From Candidatus Polarisedimenticolaceae bacterium (lineage in GTDB: Bacteria; Acidobacteriota; Polarisedimenticolia; Polarisedimenticolales; DASRJG01): 64,000 nucleotides of DNA. The notes beneath the pieces were generated by a model. It did not search any database. It saw nothing but the letters and a program-made list of their open reading frames with translations, and was not told where the DNA came from. The position numbers were made by a program, and so were the translations under genes. How positions within the stretch are numbered: position 1 is the stretch's first letter; every line of letters starts with the position of its first letter. This document shows, piece after piece, positions 49,268 through 60,447 of this stretch. The stretch covers positions 1-64,000 of the forward strand of contig DASUCV010000009.1 of assembly GCA_036275915.1 (NCBI GenBank), in the 5' to 3' direction.

Positions 49268-50785
49268 ATGATCTTCCTCCGTCGCATCGTGACCGTCCTC
49301 TGCATCGCGTCGCTGACAGGCGGCGAGACGCTCCTCCTGGCGCAGGAGAACAAGACGCCACCTCCCGCGTCTCCGCCGGCCGCCGCTCCGGCTCCCGCGC
49401 CCGCTCCGGCGAAACCGGCCGATCCCAACGCGAAGCCGGCGGACGCGGCCGCCAAGCCTGCCGAGCCCGAGTCGAAGCCGATTCCTCCCGAGCAGCTCGA
49501 CGCGCTCGTCGCACCGATCGCGCTCTACCCGGATCCGCTCCTGGCGAACACGCTCGTCGCTTCGACGTACCCGCTCGAGATCATCCAGCTCCACCAGTGG
49601 ATGCAGAAGGAAGAGAACAAGAAGCTCAAGGACAAGGCGCTCTCCGACGCGGTCGCGAAGCAGCCGTGGGACGCCTCGATCCAATCGATGGCGGCGTTCC
49701 CGGAAGTCGTGAAGCGCCTCTCCGACGACGTTCAGTGGACGACCGACCTTGGGAACGCCTTCCTCGCGCAGCAGAGCGACGTGATGGATGCGTGCCAGCG
49801 GATGCGGAAGAAGGCGAAGGACAAGGGCTCGCTCGAGTCGAACGAGCAGCAGAAGGTCGAGACCAAGACGGAAGAAGGCAAGACGGTCATCGTCGTTCAA
49901 CCGTCCAATCCCGAGGTGATCTACGTCCCGTCGTACTCGCCGACGGTCGTCTACGGCCCGCCGGTCTATCCGTACCCGCCGATCTACTACCCGCCGTATC
50001 CGCCGGGCGCCGCGTTCGTGTCGTTCTCGATCGGCGTGATGTGGGGTGCCGCGATGTGGGGCGGCTCTTGCTGCGGCTGCGGCTGGGGCGGTAACAACGT
50101 CAACATCAACGTGAACAACAATTTCAACAGGAACAACATCAATACCGGCGGCGGCAGACCGGGCGGAGTCGGAGGTGTCGGCGGCGCCGGTGGCGTAGGC
50201 GGAGTCGGTGGAGCCGGCGGCGTCGGAGGCGTCGGTGGCGCGGGCAAGCCGGGCGGAGTGGGCGGTGCCGGCGGTGTCGGTGGCGCAGGCAAGCCCGGAG
50301 GCGTCGGTGGCGCAGGCAAGCCCGGAGGCGCGGGCGGCGGCAACTGGCAACACAACCCGAGCCACCGCGGCGCGGCGCCTTACGGCGACAACAAGACGGC
50401 GAACAAGTTCGGCGGCTCGAGCGCCGGCAGCAACAATCGTGCGGGAGCGGGCGGAGGTAACCGCGCAGGCGGTGGCGCTACGGGCGCCCGGCCGAGCACC
50501 GGCGCCGTCGGTGGTGGTGGCGGAGCAGGCGGGGCCGGATCGCGGCCGAGCGCAGGGACGTCGAATCGAGGGGGCGGAGGCGGAGGCGGCGACCGCGTCG
50601 GCAATCGCAGCGTCGGCGGCGGCGGAGGCAGCAGCAGCTTCGGCGGCAGTGGCTCGCGCGGCGGTGGCGGGTTCGGCGGCGGCAGCGGCTTCTCGGGAAG
50701 CGGCGCGCGCTCGAGCTCGTCGCGCGGCTCGTCGAGCTTCGGTGGCTCACGCGGCGGTGGCGGTGGCGGTGGGAGGCGGAGATGA
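49268..50785 (+). CDS. DUF3300 secreted protein with Gly-rich tail
   Basis: 505 residues with a signal peptide (IFLRRIVTVLCIASLTGG). A Pro/Ala linker is followed by the DUF3300 domain (about 75-245): LDALVAPIALYPDPLLANTL, STYPLEIIQLHQWM, VKRLSDDVQWTTDLGNAFL, IYVPSYSPTVVYG. A hydrophobic YPPYPPGAAF segment and a long Gly-rich tail (GVGGVGGAGG, SRGGGG) follow. Shine-Dalgarno AAAGGAAAC precedes ATG 49268. ATGA overlap with DUF2950 gene; this pair is commonly adjacent. Confidence 0.88.
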   Translation: MIFLRRIVTVLCIASLTGGETLLLAQENKTPPPASPPAAAPAPAPAPAKPADPNAKPADAAAKPAEPESKPIPPEQLDALVAPIALYPDPLLANTLVASTYPLEIIQLHQWMQKEENKKLKDKALSDAVAKQPWDASIQSMAAFPEVVKRLSDDVQWTTDLGNAFLAQQSDVMDACQRMRKKAKDKGSLESNEQQKVETKTEEGKTVIVVQPSNPEVIYVPSYSPTVVYGPPVYPYPPIYYPPYPPGAAFVSFSIGVMWGAAMWGGSCCGCGWGGNNVNINVNNNFNRNNINTGGGRPGGVGGVGGAGGVGGVGGAGGVGGVGGAGKPGGVGGAGGVGGAGKPGGVGGAGKPGGAGGGNWQHNPSHRGAAPYGDNKTANKFGGSSAGSNNRAGAGGGNRAGGGATGARPSTGAVGGGGGAGGAGSRPSAGTSNRGGGGGGGDRVGNRSVGGGGGSSSFGGSGSRGGGGFGGGSGFSGSGARSSSSRGSSSFGGSRGGGGGGGRRR

Positions 50786-51729
50786 CGGCGATGAAGGCGA
50801 TCCTGGCGACGGCGTTCCTCGGGCTCGCGCTGGGTGCAACGGCAGCCGAGCCGGCGAAGCCGCCGAGTCATCCCGCGGCGCCGGCCGGGCAGAAGACGTA
50901 CTCGAGCCCCGACGAAGCGGCACGCGCGCTCATCCAGGCGGCGACCGCCGACGACATCGAGGCGCTCAAGCAGATCTTCGGCCCGAGCGGCCTCGATCTC
51001 GTCGTCACCGGCGACGACGTCCAGGACAAGAATCGCGCGAAGGCGTTCGCCGACCAGGCGGCGACCAAGCACCGCATCGAGCGCGACCCGAAAGACGCGA
51101 AGCGCGCGATCCTCTCCGTCGGCGACGACGACTGGCCGCTCCCGATCCCGATCGTCCAGGGTCCCGCTGGGCACTGGTACTTCGACACGAAGGCCGGCAG
51201 GCAGGAGATCCTCTACCGCCGCATCGGCCAGAACGAGCTCGACGCGATCGAGATCTGCGAAGGCTTCGTCGAGGCGCAGGACGAGTACGCGTCCACGAAG
51301 CACGACGGCGCCACGATCAACCAATACGCGCAGCGCATGGTGAGCACACCGGGCAAGCAAGACGGTCTCGCCTGGCAGAAGCCGGACGGGACGTGGGACG
51401 GTCCGGTCGCGGAGACGATCGCGAACGCGATCGCCGAGGGTTACACCGATCGCGCGCAGCCGTATCACGGCTACTTCTTCAAGGTGCTGAAGGGTCAGGG
51501 ATCGCACGCCAAGTTCGGCGCGCTCGACTTCGTCGTCAACAACGTCATGATCGGCGGCTTCGCGCTGGTCGCCGCGCCCGCCGAGTACCGCGGCACCGGC
51601 GTCAAGACGTTCATCGTCAACCAGGACGGGGTCGTCTACGAGAAAGACCTCGGCGCGAAGACGCTCGACGCGTTCAAGGCGATGACGATCTTCGATCCTG
51701 ACAAGGGCTGGACGCCGGTTCATCACTGA
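50782..51729 (+). CDS. DUF2950 exported protein
   Basis: 315 residues with a signal peptide (MKAILATAFLGLALGATAAE). DUF2950 features: TYSSPDEAARALIQAATADD, WYFDTKAGRQEILYRRIGQN, ELDAIEICEGFVEAQDEYAS, PYHGYFFKVLKGQG and FVVNNVMIGGFALVAAPAEY. It is translated from an ATG overlapping the DUF3300 stop. The two proteins probably work together in the envelope; biochemical role unknown. A REP-like palindrome follows its stop by five bases. Confidence 0.9.
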   Translation: MTAMKAILATAFLGLALGATAAEPAKPPSHPAAPAGQKTYSSPDEAARALIQAATADDIEALKQIFGPSGLDLVVTGDDVQDKNRAKAFADQAATKHRIERDPKDAKRAILSVGDDDWPLPIPIVQGPAGHWYFDTKAGRQEILYRRIGQNELDAIEICEGFVEAQDEYASTKHDGATINQYAQRMVSTPGKQDGLAWQKPDGTWDGPVAETIANAIAEGYTDRAQPYHGYFFKVLKGQGSHAKFGALDFVVNNVMIGGFALVAAPAEYRGTGVKTFIVNQDGVVYEKDLGAKTLDAFKAMTIFDPDKGWTPVHH

Positions 51730-51733
51730 GAGC

Positions 51734-51787
51734 AGAGGGGACAGCTTCCGAAACTCGCCCCTCGGAGTTTCGGAAGCTGTCCCCTCT
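51734..51787. repeat. REP-like palindrome, family B
   Basis: Perfect 23-bp arms (51734-51756 and 51765-51787) with an 8-base loop GCCCCTCG. The outer end reads AGAGGGGACAG, sharing the GGGGACAG head with the other elements. It lies between convergent genes and touches the stop codon of the outer-membrane protein, so it may also terminate transcription. Confidence 0.88.
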
Positions 51788-53007
51788 TATTCGTGATGCA
51801 TCGCGGCAGGATGCACGCGCAGGAAGATCGCACCCGAGACCGGATGCGACGTCCCGTACCGATCGGCGAGCTTCGAGCCGACGAAGCCGACGGAACCGCG
51901 GGCACCGGCGTCGATAATGACGCCGGCCTTCTCCAGGATGCGATGCGAGTAGCCGACCGCCAGGTCGCCGACCGGTAGTCGCTCGCCGGCGCCGCCGAGC
52001 TCGAACTCGCGAGCGTCCTTCTCGACGTACTCCGCGCGTCCGAAGACGGCGTGCGGCCCGAAGGCCCACGACGACTCGAGGAGCCAGGCGTCGCTCGGCG
52101 CCCCGTCGGACGGATCGTTCCGGCCCCACACGAGCGTCGATGCCCAGCCGGAAGCTTCGTAGCTCACCGACGCAGTCGTCCTCCAGACGTCGACGCCCGG
52201 CTCGTCCTGCTCGGGATCGTGGAGCTTTCCCGATGAGACCTGCGCGCTCCAGCTCTTCCCGGGATTGAACGACACACGCGCCGAATACGAGTCGAGCGGA
52301 TCGAGATCGATGTCGTAGCGGTCGGCGTCGGGCTCGCGCCCATTGAACGCCGATCCCTCGACCTTGACGTGCTTCCAGTACGCACCGGCGGTGATGACGC
52401 CGAAGGAGATGTGCGTCGAGTCCTCCCAGTGATGGCCGAGCGGGGCGAGCGGATTCGTCGCCGCCGAGGGACGATGGGCGAACGCCGGCGGCCCGAGCGC
52501 CGGCTCGCCGACCGGCGCCACGTAAGCCTCGAAGGTCGTGCTCGCGCAGAGAGGCAGGTCGTACCTGGCGGCCAGCTCCATGAAGAGGTCGTGCGGGTGC
52601 TGGCGATCGACGAGGCCCTCCCCCGTCTGCATGAGGAGCGGATAACCGTCCCGTCCGAGGAACGGCGCCTCGAGGCTCAACATCCCACGGAGCAGGAGCG
52701 TCCCCTTCGTCTTCCAGCGGGCCATCCCCATGAGCCAGTTCGTCGTGAACCCTTTCGTCGTGCCGTCATCGGCGTCGTTCGTCACGACGCCCGCGAACGC
52801 GTTGTAGTGAAACATGAGATCCCATGCACCGCGCTCGGTCATGAGCCCCTCATGCGGCGACGATGCGGGAAGCCACGACGTTCCCGATCCATCCTGGAAT
52901 GTCGGCTCCGGCTCGCCGTGGTGATGCATGTGCTCCATGGGCTCCTCTGCACGCGCGGCGGTGACCGCAAAGGCGAGAGCGAGTGCAGCGTGCGTGCGCG
53001 AGCGCAT
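51787..53007 (-). CDS. outer-membrane beta-barrel-like protein
   Basis: 406 residues. Signal peptide MRSRTHAALALAFAVTAARA, a His-rich start (MEHMHHHGEPEP), then alternating beta-strand sequence: GAWDLMFHYNAFAGVVTND, TLLLRGMLSLEAPFLGRD, ISFGVITAGAYWKHVKVEGS, YSARVSFNPGKSWSAQVSSG, ASVSYEASGWASTLVWGRND, VGYSHRILEKAGVIIDAGAR. The His-rich segment suggests metal contact. The stop TAA is read through the end of the family B palindrome. TAGCAT lies eight bases upstream of the ATG at 53007. Confidence 0.75.
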   Translation of the reverse strand: MRSRTHAALALAFAVTAARAEEPMEHMHHHGEPEPTFQDGSGTSWLPASSPHEGLMTERGAWDLMFHYNAFAGVVTNDADDGTTKGFTTNWLMGMARWKTKGTLLLRGMLSLEAPFLGRDGYPLLMQTGEGLVDRQHPHDLFMELAARYDLPLCASTTFEAYVAPVGEPALGPPAFAHRPSAATNPLAPLGHHWEDSTHISFGVITAGAYWKHVKVEGSAFNGREPDADRYDIDLDPLDSYSARVSFNPGKSWSAQVSSGKLHDPEQDEPGVDVWRTTASVSYEASGWASTLVWGRNDPSDGAPSDAWLLESSWAFGPHAVFGRAEYVEKDAREFELGGAGERLPVGDLAVGYSHRILEKAGVIIDAGARGSVGFVGSKLADRYGTSHPVSGAIFLRVHPAAMHHE

Positions 53008-53099
53008 GGGGACCGATGCTAACCGCGATGCGCGACCGGAGGATGCGACATCGATGTGCCCGTCGTATCCTGCGTCATCTTCTTCAATGAGGGGTAATC

Positions 53100-53777
53100 A
53101 TGAGAGCGAAGCGCAAGGTCTTGATTTCCAGCGTGATCCTCAGCGTTCTTCTTCTGACCGGCCGTGTGCTCGCACAAGAGGAACCGCCGCCCAAGGATGA
53201 CAAGGCGCCCGCCGCGGTGCCTGCGAAGGACGACGCGAAGCCCGAGGCTCCCGCCGCGGAAGCGGCTCCTGCCAAGGAGGCTGCTCCGGCCGCTGCGGCA
53301 CCATCGGCCGCGCCTGCATCGGCCGCCGCTCCATCCGCAGCTCCTGCTTCGGCCGCTGCTGCGTCCGCCGCTGCTCCGTCGCACGCTTCCGCCGCCGCAC
53401 CGGCGGTCGAGGCCAAGACGCTCGGCGCCTCCGCGAAGTCGTTCGAGGGGCTCGCCAACAGCTACAAGAAGGCCTACGACGACATGCAAGCGTTCATGGC
53501 GAACGTCGATTCGCAGATGAAGCCGGCGGACGAAAAGGTCGCCAAGCTCCAGGCACAGATCGCCAAGAACGACACCGACGCCACGGCGGCGAAGGCCGGC
53601 GGCGACAACAACAAGGCGAAATCGCTCACCAACGAGAACAAGAAACTCAAGAGCGAGCTCCAGGACGCGATGAAGAACGTCGCCAATGCGCGCGGCGACT
53701 TCGTCAAGCAGGCGACGCAGAAGGTGAAGGAGCTCGACGCCGCGACGGATGCCGCGCTTCAGCAGATCAAGAAGTAG
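53100..53777 (+). CDS. exported Ala/Pro-rich coiled-coil protein
   Basis: 225 residues. Signal peptide MRAKRKVLISSVILSVLLLT, an Ala/Pro/Ser low-complexity spacer (about 26-105), and a helical coiled-coil C-terminus (FEGLANSYKKAYDDMQAFMA; VAKLQAQIAKNDTDATAAKA; LKSELQDAMKNVANARGDFV). GAGGGGTAATC provides the ribosome site. Likely an envelope structural protein. Confidence 0.74.
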   Translation: MRAKRKVLISSVILSVLLLTGRVLAQEEPPPKDDKAPAAVPAKDDAKPEAPAAEAAPAKEAAPAAAAPSAAPASAAAPSAAPASAAAASAAAPSHASAAAPAVEAKTLGASAKSFEGLANSYKKAYDDMQAFMANVDSQMKPADEKVAKLQAQIAKNDTDATAAKAGGDNNKAKSLTNENKKLKSELQDAMKNVANARGDFVKQATQKVKELDAATDAALQQIKK

Positions 53778-53804
53778 CGTATGGAGGGGCCGGCGCTAGC
53801 CGTG

Positions 53805-53832
53805 CGGGCGGCGGCCCCGAGGCCGCCGCCCG
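53805..53832. terminator. bidirectional hairpin between convergent genes
   Basis: Perfect 12-bp arms CGGGCGGCGGCC and GGCCGCCGCCCG with loop CCGA lie between the stop at 53777 and the stop at 53836. There is no T-run on either side, so it would work by stem strength. Confidence 0.62.
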
Positions 53833-53835
53833 TCG

Positions 53836-54081
53836 TCACGCGCGCTTCAGGAGCCTGACGACCCAGACGAGGACGATCGCGCCGAGGATCGCAACCAGGA
53901 TCGTCCCCACCATCCCACCGGTCGTCGCGAAACCGAGCGCCCTCATGATCGCCCCGCCGATCACGGCGCCGACGATGCCGAGGACGATGTCGAGCGCGGC
54001 GCCGTAGCCGCTGCCCTTCATGATCTTCCCGGTCGCCCAGCCGGCGATCAAGCCGACGACGATCCACCAGACGATGAACAT
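53836..54081 (-). CDS. GlsB/YeaQ/YmgE-family stress membrane protein
   Basis: 81 residues, three glycine-rich helices: FIVWWIVVGLIAGWATGKIM, AALDIVLGIVGAVIGGAIM and MVGTILVAILGAIVLVWVV. This is the transglycosylase-associated (GlsB/YeaQ/YmgE) family of general-stress proteins. ATG at 54081 is chosen because AGGAGGTG is six bases upstream; a GTG at 54087 overlaps that site. Confidence 0.88.
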   Translation of the reverse strand: MFIVWWIVVGLIAGWATGKIMKGSGYGAALDIVLGIVGAVIGGAIMRALGFATTGGMVGTILVAILGAIVLVWVVRLLKRA

Positions 54082-54218
54082 GAGCACCTCCTTGCTGCGA
54101 GTCTAACCCCTCGGGGAAAACCCCTCATGGCGTCGGTTGAACCCTGCCATCGACTAGGAAATCTCCCGATTGACCGGCCCGGCCTTTGCTGACACCCTGC
54201 CAGGGAGGCACGAGGCCA

Positions 54219-55367
54219 TTGTTCGAGAGATTCCGTCGGTGGGCGAGGAGACGGCCCGGCCGCGCGGCCGGTGTCTTCGAAAGGCGTCTGGCCGAGGTCA
54301 TCGGCAGCCTGACCGACCCCTTCGTCATGTTCGACCGCCGCTTCCGGTTCGTCTTCGTGAACGACGTCGCGGTCACGGTGCTGCGAAAGTCCCGTGAAGA
54401 ATTGATCGGGAGCGACGTCCGGGAGGCGTTCCCCCAAGCGGAGCAGCTCCAGCGCGCGATGAAGGATCGCGTCCCGGTCGAGTTCGAGAGCTTCCATCAG
54501 CCGTTCCAGCGCTGGCACTTCGCGAAGGCCTACCCGACCTCCGACGGAGGCCTCGCGCTCTTCTTCCGCGACATCACGGACCGGAAGGCCGAGGCCGAGC
54601 GTGCGAGCGCCTTCAAGGACGAGTTCCTGTCGACGCTCGCGCACGAGCTTCGGACTCCGACGAACGCGATCCTGGGGTGGGTCCGCGTTCTCGAGCGGCG
54701 GCCGGACGACACCTCGCTCGCACACGAAGGGATCCAGGTCATCGCGCGGAACGCCAAGGCGCAATCCGATCTCATCGCCGATCTCCTCGACATGAGCCGG
54801 ATCATCTCCGGGAAGATCCGGCTCGAAGTCGCGACGGTCGATCTCTCGCACGTCATCGCGGCGGCGGTCGCGACGATGCGGCCCGCGGCCGAGGCGAAGC
54901 AGATCCGGATCGATCTCCTCCTCGACCCGAGCGCCGACACGATCCGCGGCGACGCCGGACGGATCCAGCAGGTCGTGACGAACCTCCTTTCGAACGCGGT
55001 GAAGTTCACCCCCAAGGACGGCCGCATCGAGATCGCGCTCTCGAAGTCCGGCTCGCAATCCGAGATCGCCGTCCGCGACACAGGCGTCGGGATCGCGCCG
55101 GCGTTCCTGCCGTACGTCTTCGATCGGTTCCGCCAGTGCGACGCGTCGACGACGAGGGAGCAGGGCGGCCTGGGTCTCGGGCTCGCGATCGTCAAGCAGC
55201 TCGTCGAGCTGCACGGGGGCACCGTGCGCGTCGACAGTCCGGGGACCGGGCACGGAACGACGTTCACCGTGGCGCTGCCGGTCGCGCTCCTGCACGCCGT
55301 CGACGACGACGCGGCGCCGGAGCTGCTGTCCACGCTCGCGGTCTTCGCCCGCGGCGCCAAACACTGA
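54219..55367 (+). CDS. PAS-domain histidine kinase
   Basis: 382 residues from TTG 54219 with GGGAGG about ten bases upstream (start uncertain). PAS domain (about 25-125; FVMFDRRFRFVFVNDVAVTV, FFRDITDRKAEAERA). HisKA: KDEFLSTLAHELRTPTNAIL with the phospho-His in LAHELRTP. ATPase: IQQVVTNLLSNAVKFTPKDG, VRDTGVGIAPAF, GGLGLGLAIVKQLVELHGG. No membrane helices, so it senses a cytoplasmic signal. It is followed by a stand-alone receiver. Confidence 0.92.
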   Translation: MFERFRRWARRRPGRAAGVFERRLAEVIGSLTDPFVMFDRRFRFVFVNDVAVTVLRKSREELIGSDVREAFPQAEQLQRAMKDRVPVEFESFHQPFQRWHFAKAYPTSDGGLALFFRDITDRKAEAERASAFKDEFLSTLAHELRTPTNAILGWVRVLERRPDDTSLAHEGIQVIARNAKAQSDLIADLLDMSRIISGKIRLEVATVDLSHVIAAAVATMRPAAEAKQIRIDLLLDPSADTIRGDAGRIQQVVTNLLSNAVKFTPKDGRIEIALSKSGSQSEIAVRDTGVGIAPAFLPYVFDRFRQCDASTTREQGGLGLGLAIVKQLVELHGGTVRVDSPGTGHGTTFTVALPVALLHAVDDDAAPELLSTLAVFARGAKH

Positions 55368-55378
55368 GGGGAGACGCC

Positions 55379-55798
55379 ATGGAGATCGCCAGGAGAACGA
55401 GGCTGCTGTTCGTCGACGACCGGGTCGAGTTCCGGCGCCTCTTCGAGCTGTTCATGGAGGAACACCCGGACCTCGAGATCGTCGGCATGTCGGCGCGCGC
55501 AACCGGCCTCGAGGAGAAGGTGTCGCAGCTCCAGCCCGACGTCGTCGTCCTCGACATCTCGATGCCCGGCGAAGATCCGCTCGAGGTCATGAGCGCGATC
55601 AAGCAGAGCGACTCGCACGTCCGCTTCCTCGTGTTCAGCCTCCGGGACGACGAGGCGACGATCGGCCGCGCGCTCGCCGCCGGCGCCGACGGTTACGCCG
55701 TCAAGGAAGGCAGCTTCGAGGCCCTGGCCCAGACGATCCGCAAGGTGGCGCGCGGCGAGTCGGTCATCGCGCGCGGCGGAGCGACATCCCTGAAGTAA
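55379..55798 (+). CDS. single-domain response regulator
   Basis: 139 residues, a receiver of NarL type without a DNA-binding domain. Acidic pair in LLFVDDRVEFRRL, phospho-acceptor Asp in DVVVLDISMPGEDP, then FLVFSLRDDEATI and GYAVKEGSFEALAQTIRKV with the conserved Lys. Starts 12 bases after the kinase stop, so it is probably its partner, acting by protein contact. Confidence 0.9.
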   Translation: MEIARRTRLLFVDDRVEFRRLFELFMEEHPDLEIVGMSARATGLEEKVSQLQPDVVVLDISMPGEDPLEVMSAIKQSDSHVRFLVFSLRDDEATIGRALAAGADGYAVKEGSFEALAQTIRKVARGESVIARGGATSLK

Positions 55799-55801
55799 GA
55801 T
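55796..55801 (+). promoter_or_regulatory. candidate -10 box TAAGAT for a leaderless transcript
   Basis: TAAGAT overlaps the TAA stop of the receiver gene and ends six bases before the GTG at 55808. The gap CGACCC has no Shine-Dalgarno. Confidence 0.45.
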
Positions 55802-55807
55802 CGACCC

Positions 55808-58444
<2,637 letters not shown>

Positions 58445-58592
58445 TCGATCCGTCTTCGCGATCGCGCGGTGCCGCGCGCCTGCGGCGCTCAGGGTGAATC
58501 ACCGGGAAAAGTGACGGATTCAGTCGGCCGATCCGGAGTCCGCAGGTGCACGACGGCGCACGAGGCCCGACAATGCTCGAGGAGGGTTCGTC

Positions 58593-59045
58593 ATGAAGAT
58601 CGCGGAGTTCATGACCCAGGGCGTTTACACCGTGCACTCGCACGACACTCTCGAGAAGGCGGCCGGCGTGATGTGGGAGCACGACTGCGGCGCGGTACCC
58701 GTCGTCGATGACGACGGCCGTGTCGTCTCGATGATCACCGATCGCGACGTCTGCATGGCCGCGTACACGCAGGGACAACTCCTCGCCGCGATTCCGGTGG
58801 CCAGCGCGATGTCGCAACGGTGCGTCTCGTGCAATGCCGAGGAGACCGCGCAGGCGGCCGAGCGCGCGATGCGCCAGCACCAGATCCGCCGCCTGCCGGT
58901 CGTCGACGACATGGGCCGCCTGGTCGGCATCGTCTCGATCAACGACATCGTGCTTGAGGCCACGACGAAGCCCGCCGAGATGGCGGTGACGCTCGCCGCG
59001 ATCTGCCGGCACCACAATCGCGACCTGTCGCCGGTTTCGACTTAA
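58593..59045 (+). CDS. CBS-domain pair protein
   Basis: 150 residues, two CBS domains: FMTQGVYTVHSHDTLEKAAG / GAVPVVDDDGRVVSMITDRD and ALAERAM-like HQIRRLPVVDDMGRLVGIVS. It binds adenosyl nucleotides in known relatives and regulates partner proteins. GAGGAGG ribosome site. No fused domain. Found alone between the kinase gene and the hydrolase gene. Confidence 0.88.
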   Translation: MKIAEFMTQGVYTVHSHDTLEKAAGVMWEHDCGAVPVVDDDGRVVSMITDRDVCMAAYTQGQLLAAIPVASAMSQRCVSCNAEETAQAAERAMRQHQIRRLPVVDDMGRLVGIVSINDIVLEATTKPAEMAVTLAAICRHHNRDLSPVST

Positions 59046-59062
59046 TTCCGGGACGCGCGTAT

Positions 59063-59099
59063 CACCCTCCCTGGGTCCAGGAGGGCTCGAGGGAGGGTG
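59063..59099 (+). promoter_or_regulatory. perfect hairpin covering a ribosome-binding site
   Basis: Arms CACCCTCCCT (59063-59072) and AGGGAGGGTG (59090-59099) pair perfectly over 10 bp with a 17-base loop. The right arm contains the Shine-Dalgarno of the gene starting at 59101, so the folded mRNA would hide it. It may also end the CBS transcript. Confidence 0.55.
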
Positions 59100-59100
59100 C

Positions 59101-60447
59101 ATGCTAAGGTTCGCCGTCGCTCTTCTCGCTTTCGGGTCCGTCCTCGCGCAGCAGGGCCCTCCGCCCCAGGTCCGCGCCGCGATCCAGTCCGTGGAGGGCA
59201 TGCTCGAGGGAACGGACGACGCCTCGCTCAAGTCTTTTGCCGACGAGCATTTGAGTCCGGCCTACCGTGCGAGCTTCGGCCCCGACGCGCTCATGGCGCA
59301 CCTCAAGTCGCTTCGCGCGGCGGTCGGCGGACAGATCGGCGGGCTCCGCGTCGAGCGCGCGGAGGACGGCCTTCGGCTCATGATCCAGGGCGCGAAGGAG
59401 GCGACCTTCGCCTTGAAGCTCGACGATGCGGGCCGCGTCGCGCTTCTCGACCTCGTCCCCGGCGAAGCGAAGCCGCCCTCGCCCGAGGCCGCGATCTTCG
59501 AGAAGACGACATGGGAGTCGCTGTCCTCCGACCTCGCGAAGTTCGCGGACACCGGATTCAGCGGCGTCGTCCTCGCCCGGCGCGACGGGAAGGAAGTCTT
59601 GCGCTCGAGTTACGGCCTCGCCGACCGAGCGGGCGGGCGGCACACCGCCGGCGACACGATCTACTGCATCGGCTCGACGCCGATCGACTTCACGATGACG
59701 GGGATCCTCCTGCTCGGTCAGCGTGGACAGCTCGGCCTCGACGATCCGGTCGCGAAGTTCATCCCCGGCGTCCCCGACGACAAGAAGGCGATGACGATCC
59801 GGCAGCTCATGAGCGGCAAGTCGGGCCTGCCGAACTTCCACCACATCGAGGGAAAGGACTGGGACGCCGATCTCGCCTGGATCGATCGCGAGACGGCGGT
59901 GCGACGGATCCTCTCCCAGCCTCTCCTCTTCGCTCCCGGCGCGGGCGAGGCTCACTCGCACTCGGCGTTCGTCCTCCTCGCGGCGGTGATCGAGAGCATC
60001 ACCAAGACCAGCTATCAAGGCTTCGTGCGCGGCGAGATCCTGAAGCCGCTCGGGATGGCGCGCACCGGCTTCTACGGAGAGTCGCTGAAGCTCGACGCCT
60101 CGCAGTTCGCGGTCGGCTACGGCGCGTCGTCGGTCGGCGTTCCCAACATCCCGCCGAACTGGGGGCCGGTCTCCTGGCTGGTAATGGGAAGCGGCGGGAT
60201 GTTCTCGACGCTCGACGACATGGACCGCTACGATGCCGCGATCGCCTCGGGCAAACTTCTCACCGGACCCTGGGCGAAGTGGCAGCAGGGCCAGCAGGCG
60301 AACGCCGGCGGCTCGGACCGCGGCTTCTTCATCTTCCACGTCACGAACGGGCGCGGAACCGAGGTCCTCTTCCTCATGAACGGCGAGGGACGCGCGGCGG
60401 GAGCGCGTGCGATGACGCGAGCGATGGAGAAGCTGGTCAACAGTTGA
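59101..60447 (+). CDS. exported serine-hydrolase-fold protein with degenerate catalytic motifs
   Basis: 448 residues with signal peptide MLRFAVALLAFGSVLAQ. After an N-terminal NTF2-like segment (VRAAIQSVEGMLEGTDD) the beta-lactamase/transpeptidase-like fold starts near 140. The SxxK motif is replaced: IGSTPIDFT has Ser192 but Ile195 where Lys is needed. The YxN motif is HSHS (285-288). LMSGKSGLPNFHH and SGGMFSTLDDM remain. It is probably a binding protein or pseudoenzyme. Its last codons VNS and stop come from a dispersed repeat. Confidence 0.8.
   Translation: MLRFAVALLAFGSVLAQQGPPPQVRAAIQSVEGMLEGTDDASLKSFADEHLSPAYRASFGPDALMAHLKSLRAAVGGQIGGLRVERAEDGLRLMIQGAKEATFALKLDDAGRVALLDLVPGEAKPPSPEAAIFEKTTWESLSSDLAKFADTGFSGVVLARRDGKEVLRSSYGLADRAGGRHTAGDTIYCIGSTPIDFTMTGILLLGQRGQLGLDDPVAKFIPGVPDDKKAMTIRQLMSGKSGLPNFHHIEGKDWDADLAWIDRETAVRRILSQPLLFAPGAGEAHSHSAFVLLAAVIESITKTSYQGFVRGEILKPLGMARTGFYGESLKLDASQFAVGYGASSVGVPNIPPNWGPVSWLVMGSGGMFSTLDDMDRYDAAIASGKLLTGPWAKWQQGQQANAGGSDRGFFIFHVTNGRGTEVLFLMNGEGRAAGARAMTRAMEKLVNS

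Noticed and set aside
50160-50345. Gly-rich repeats as a CRISPR or mobile repeat array
   Set aside because: They are irregular in-frame GGV/GGA codon repeats of the DUF3300 protein tail, with no constant direct repeat and spacers.
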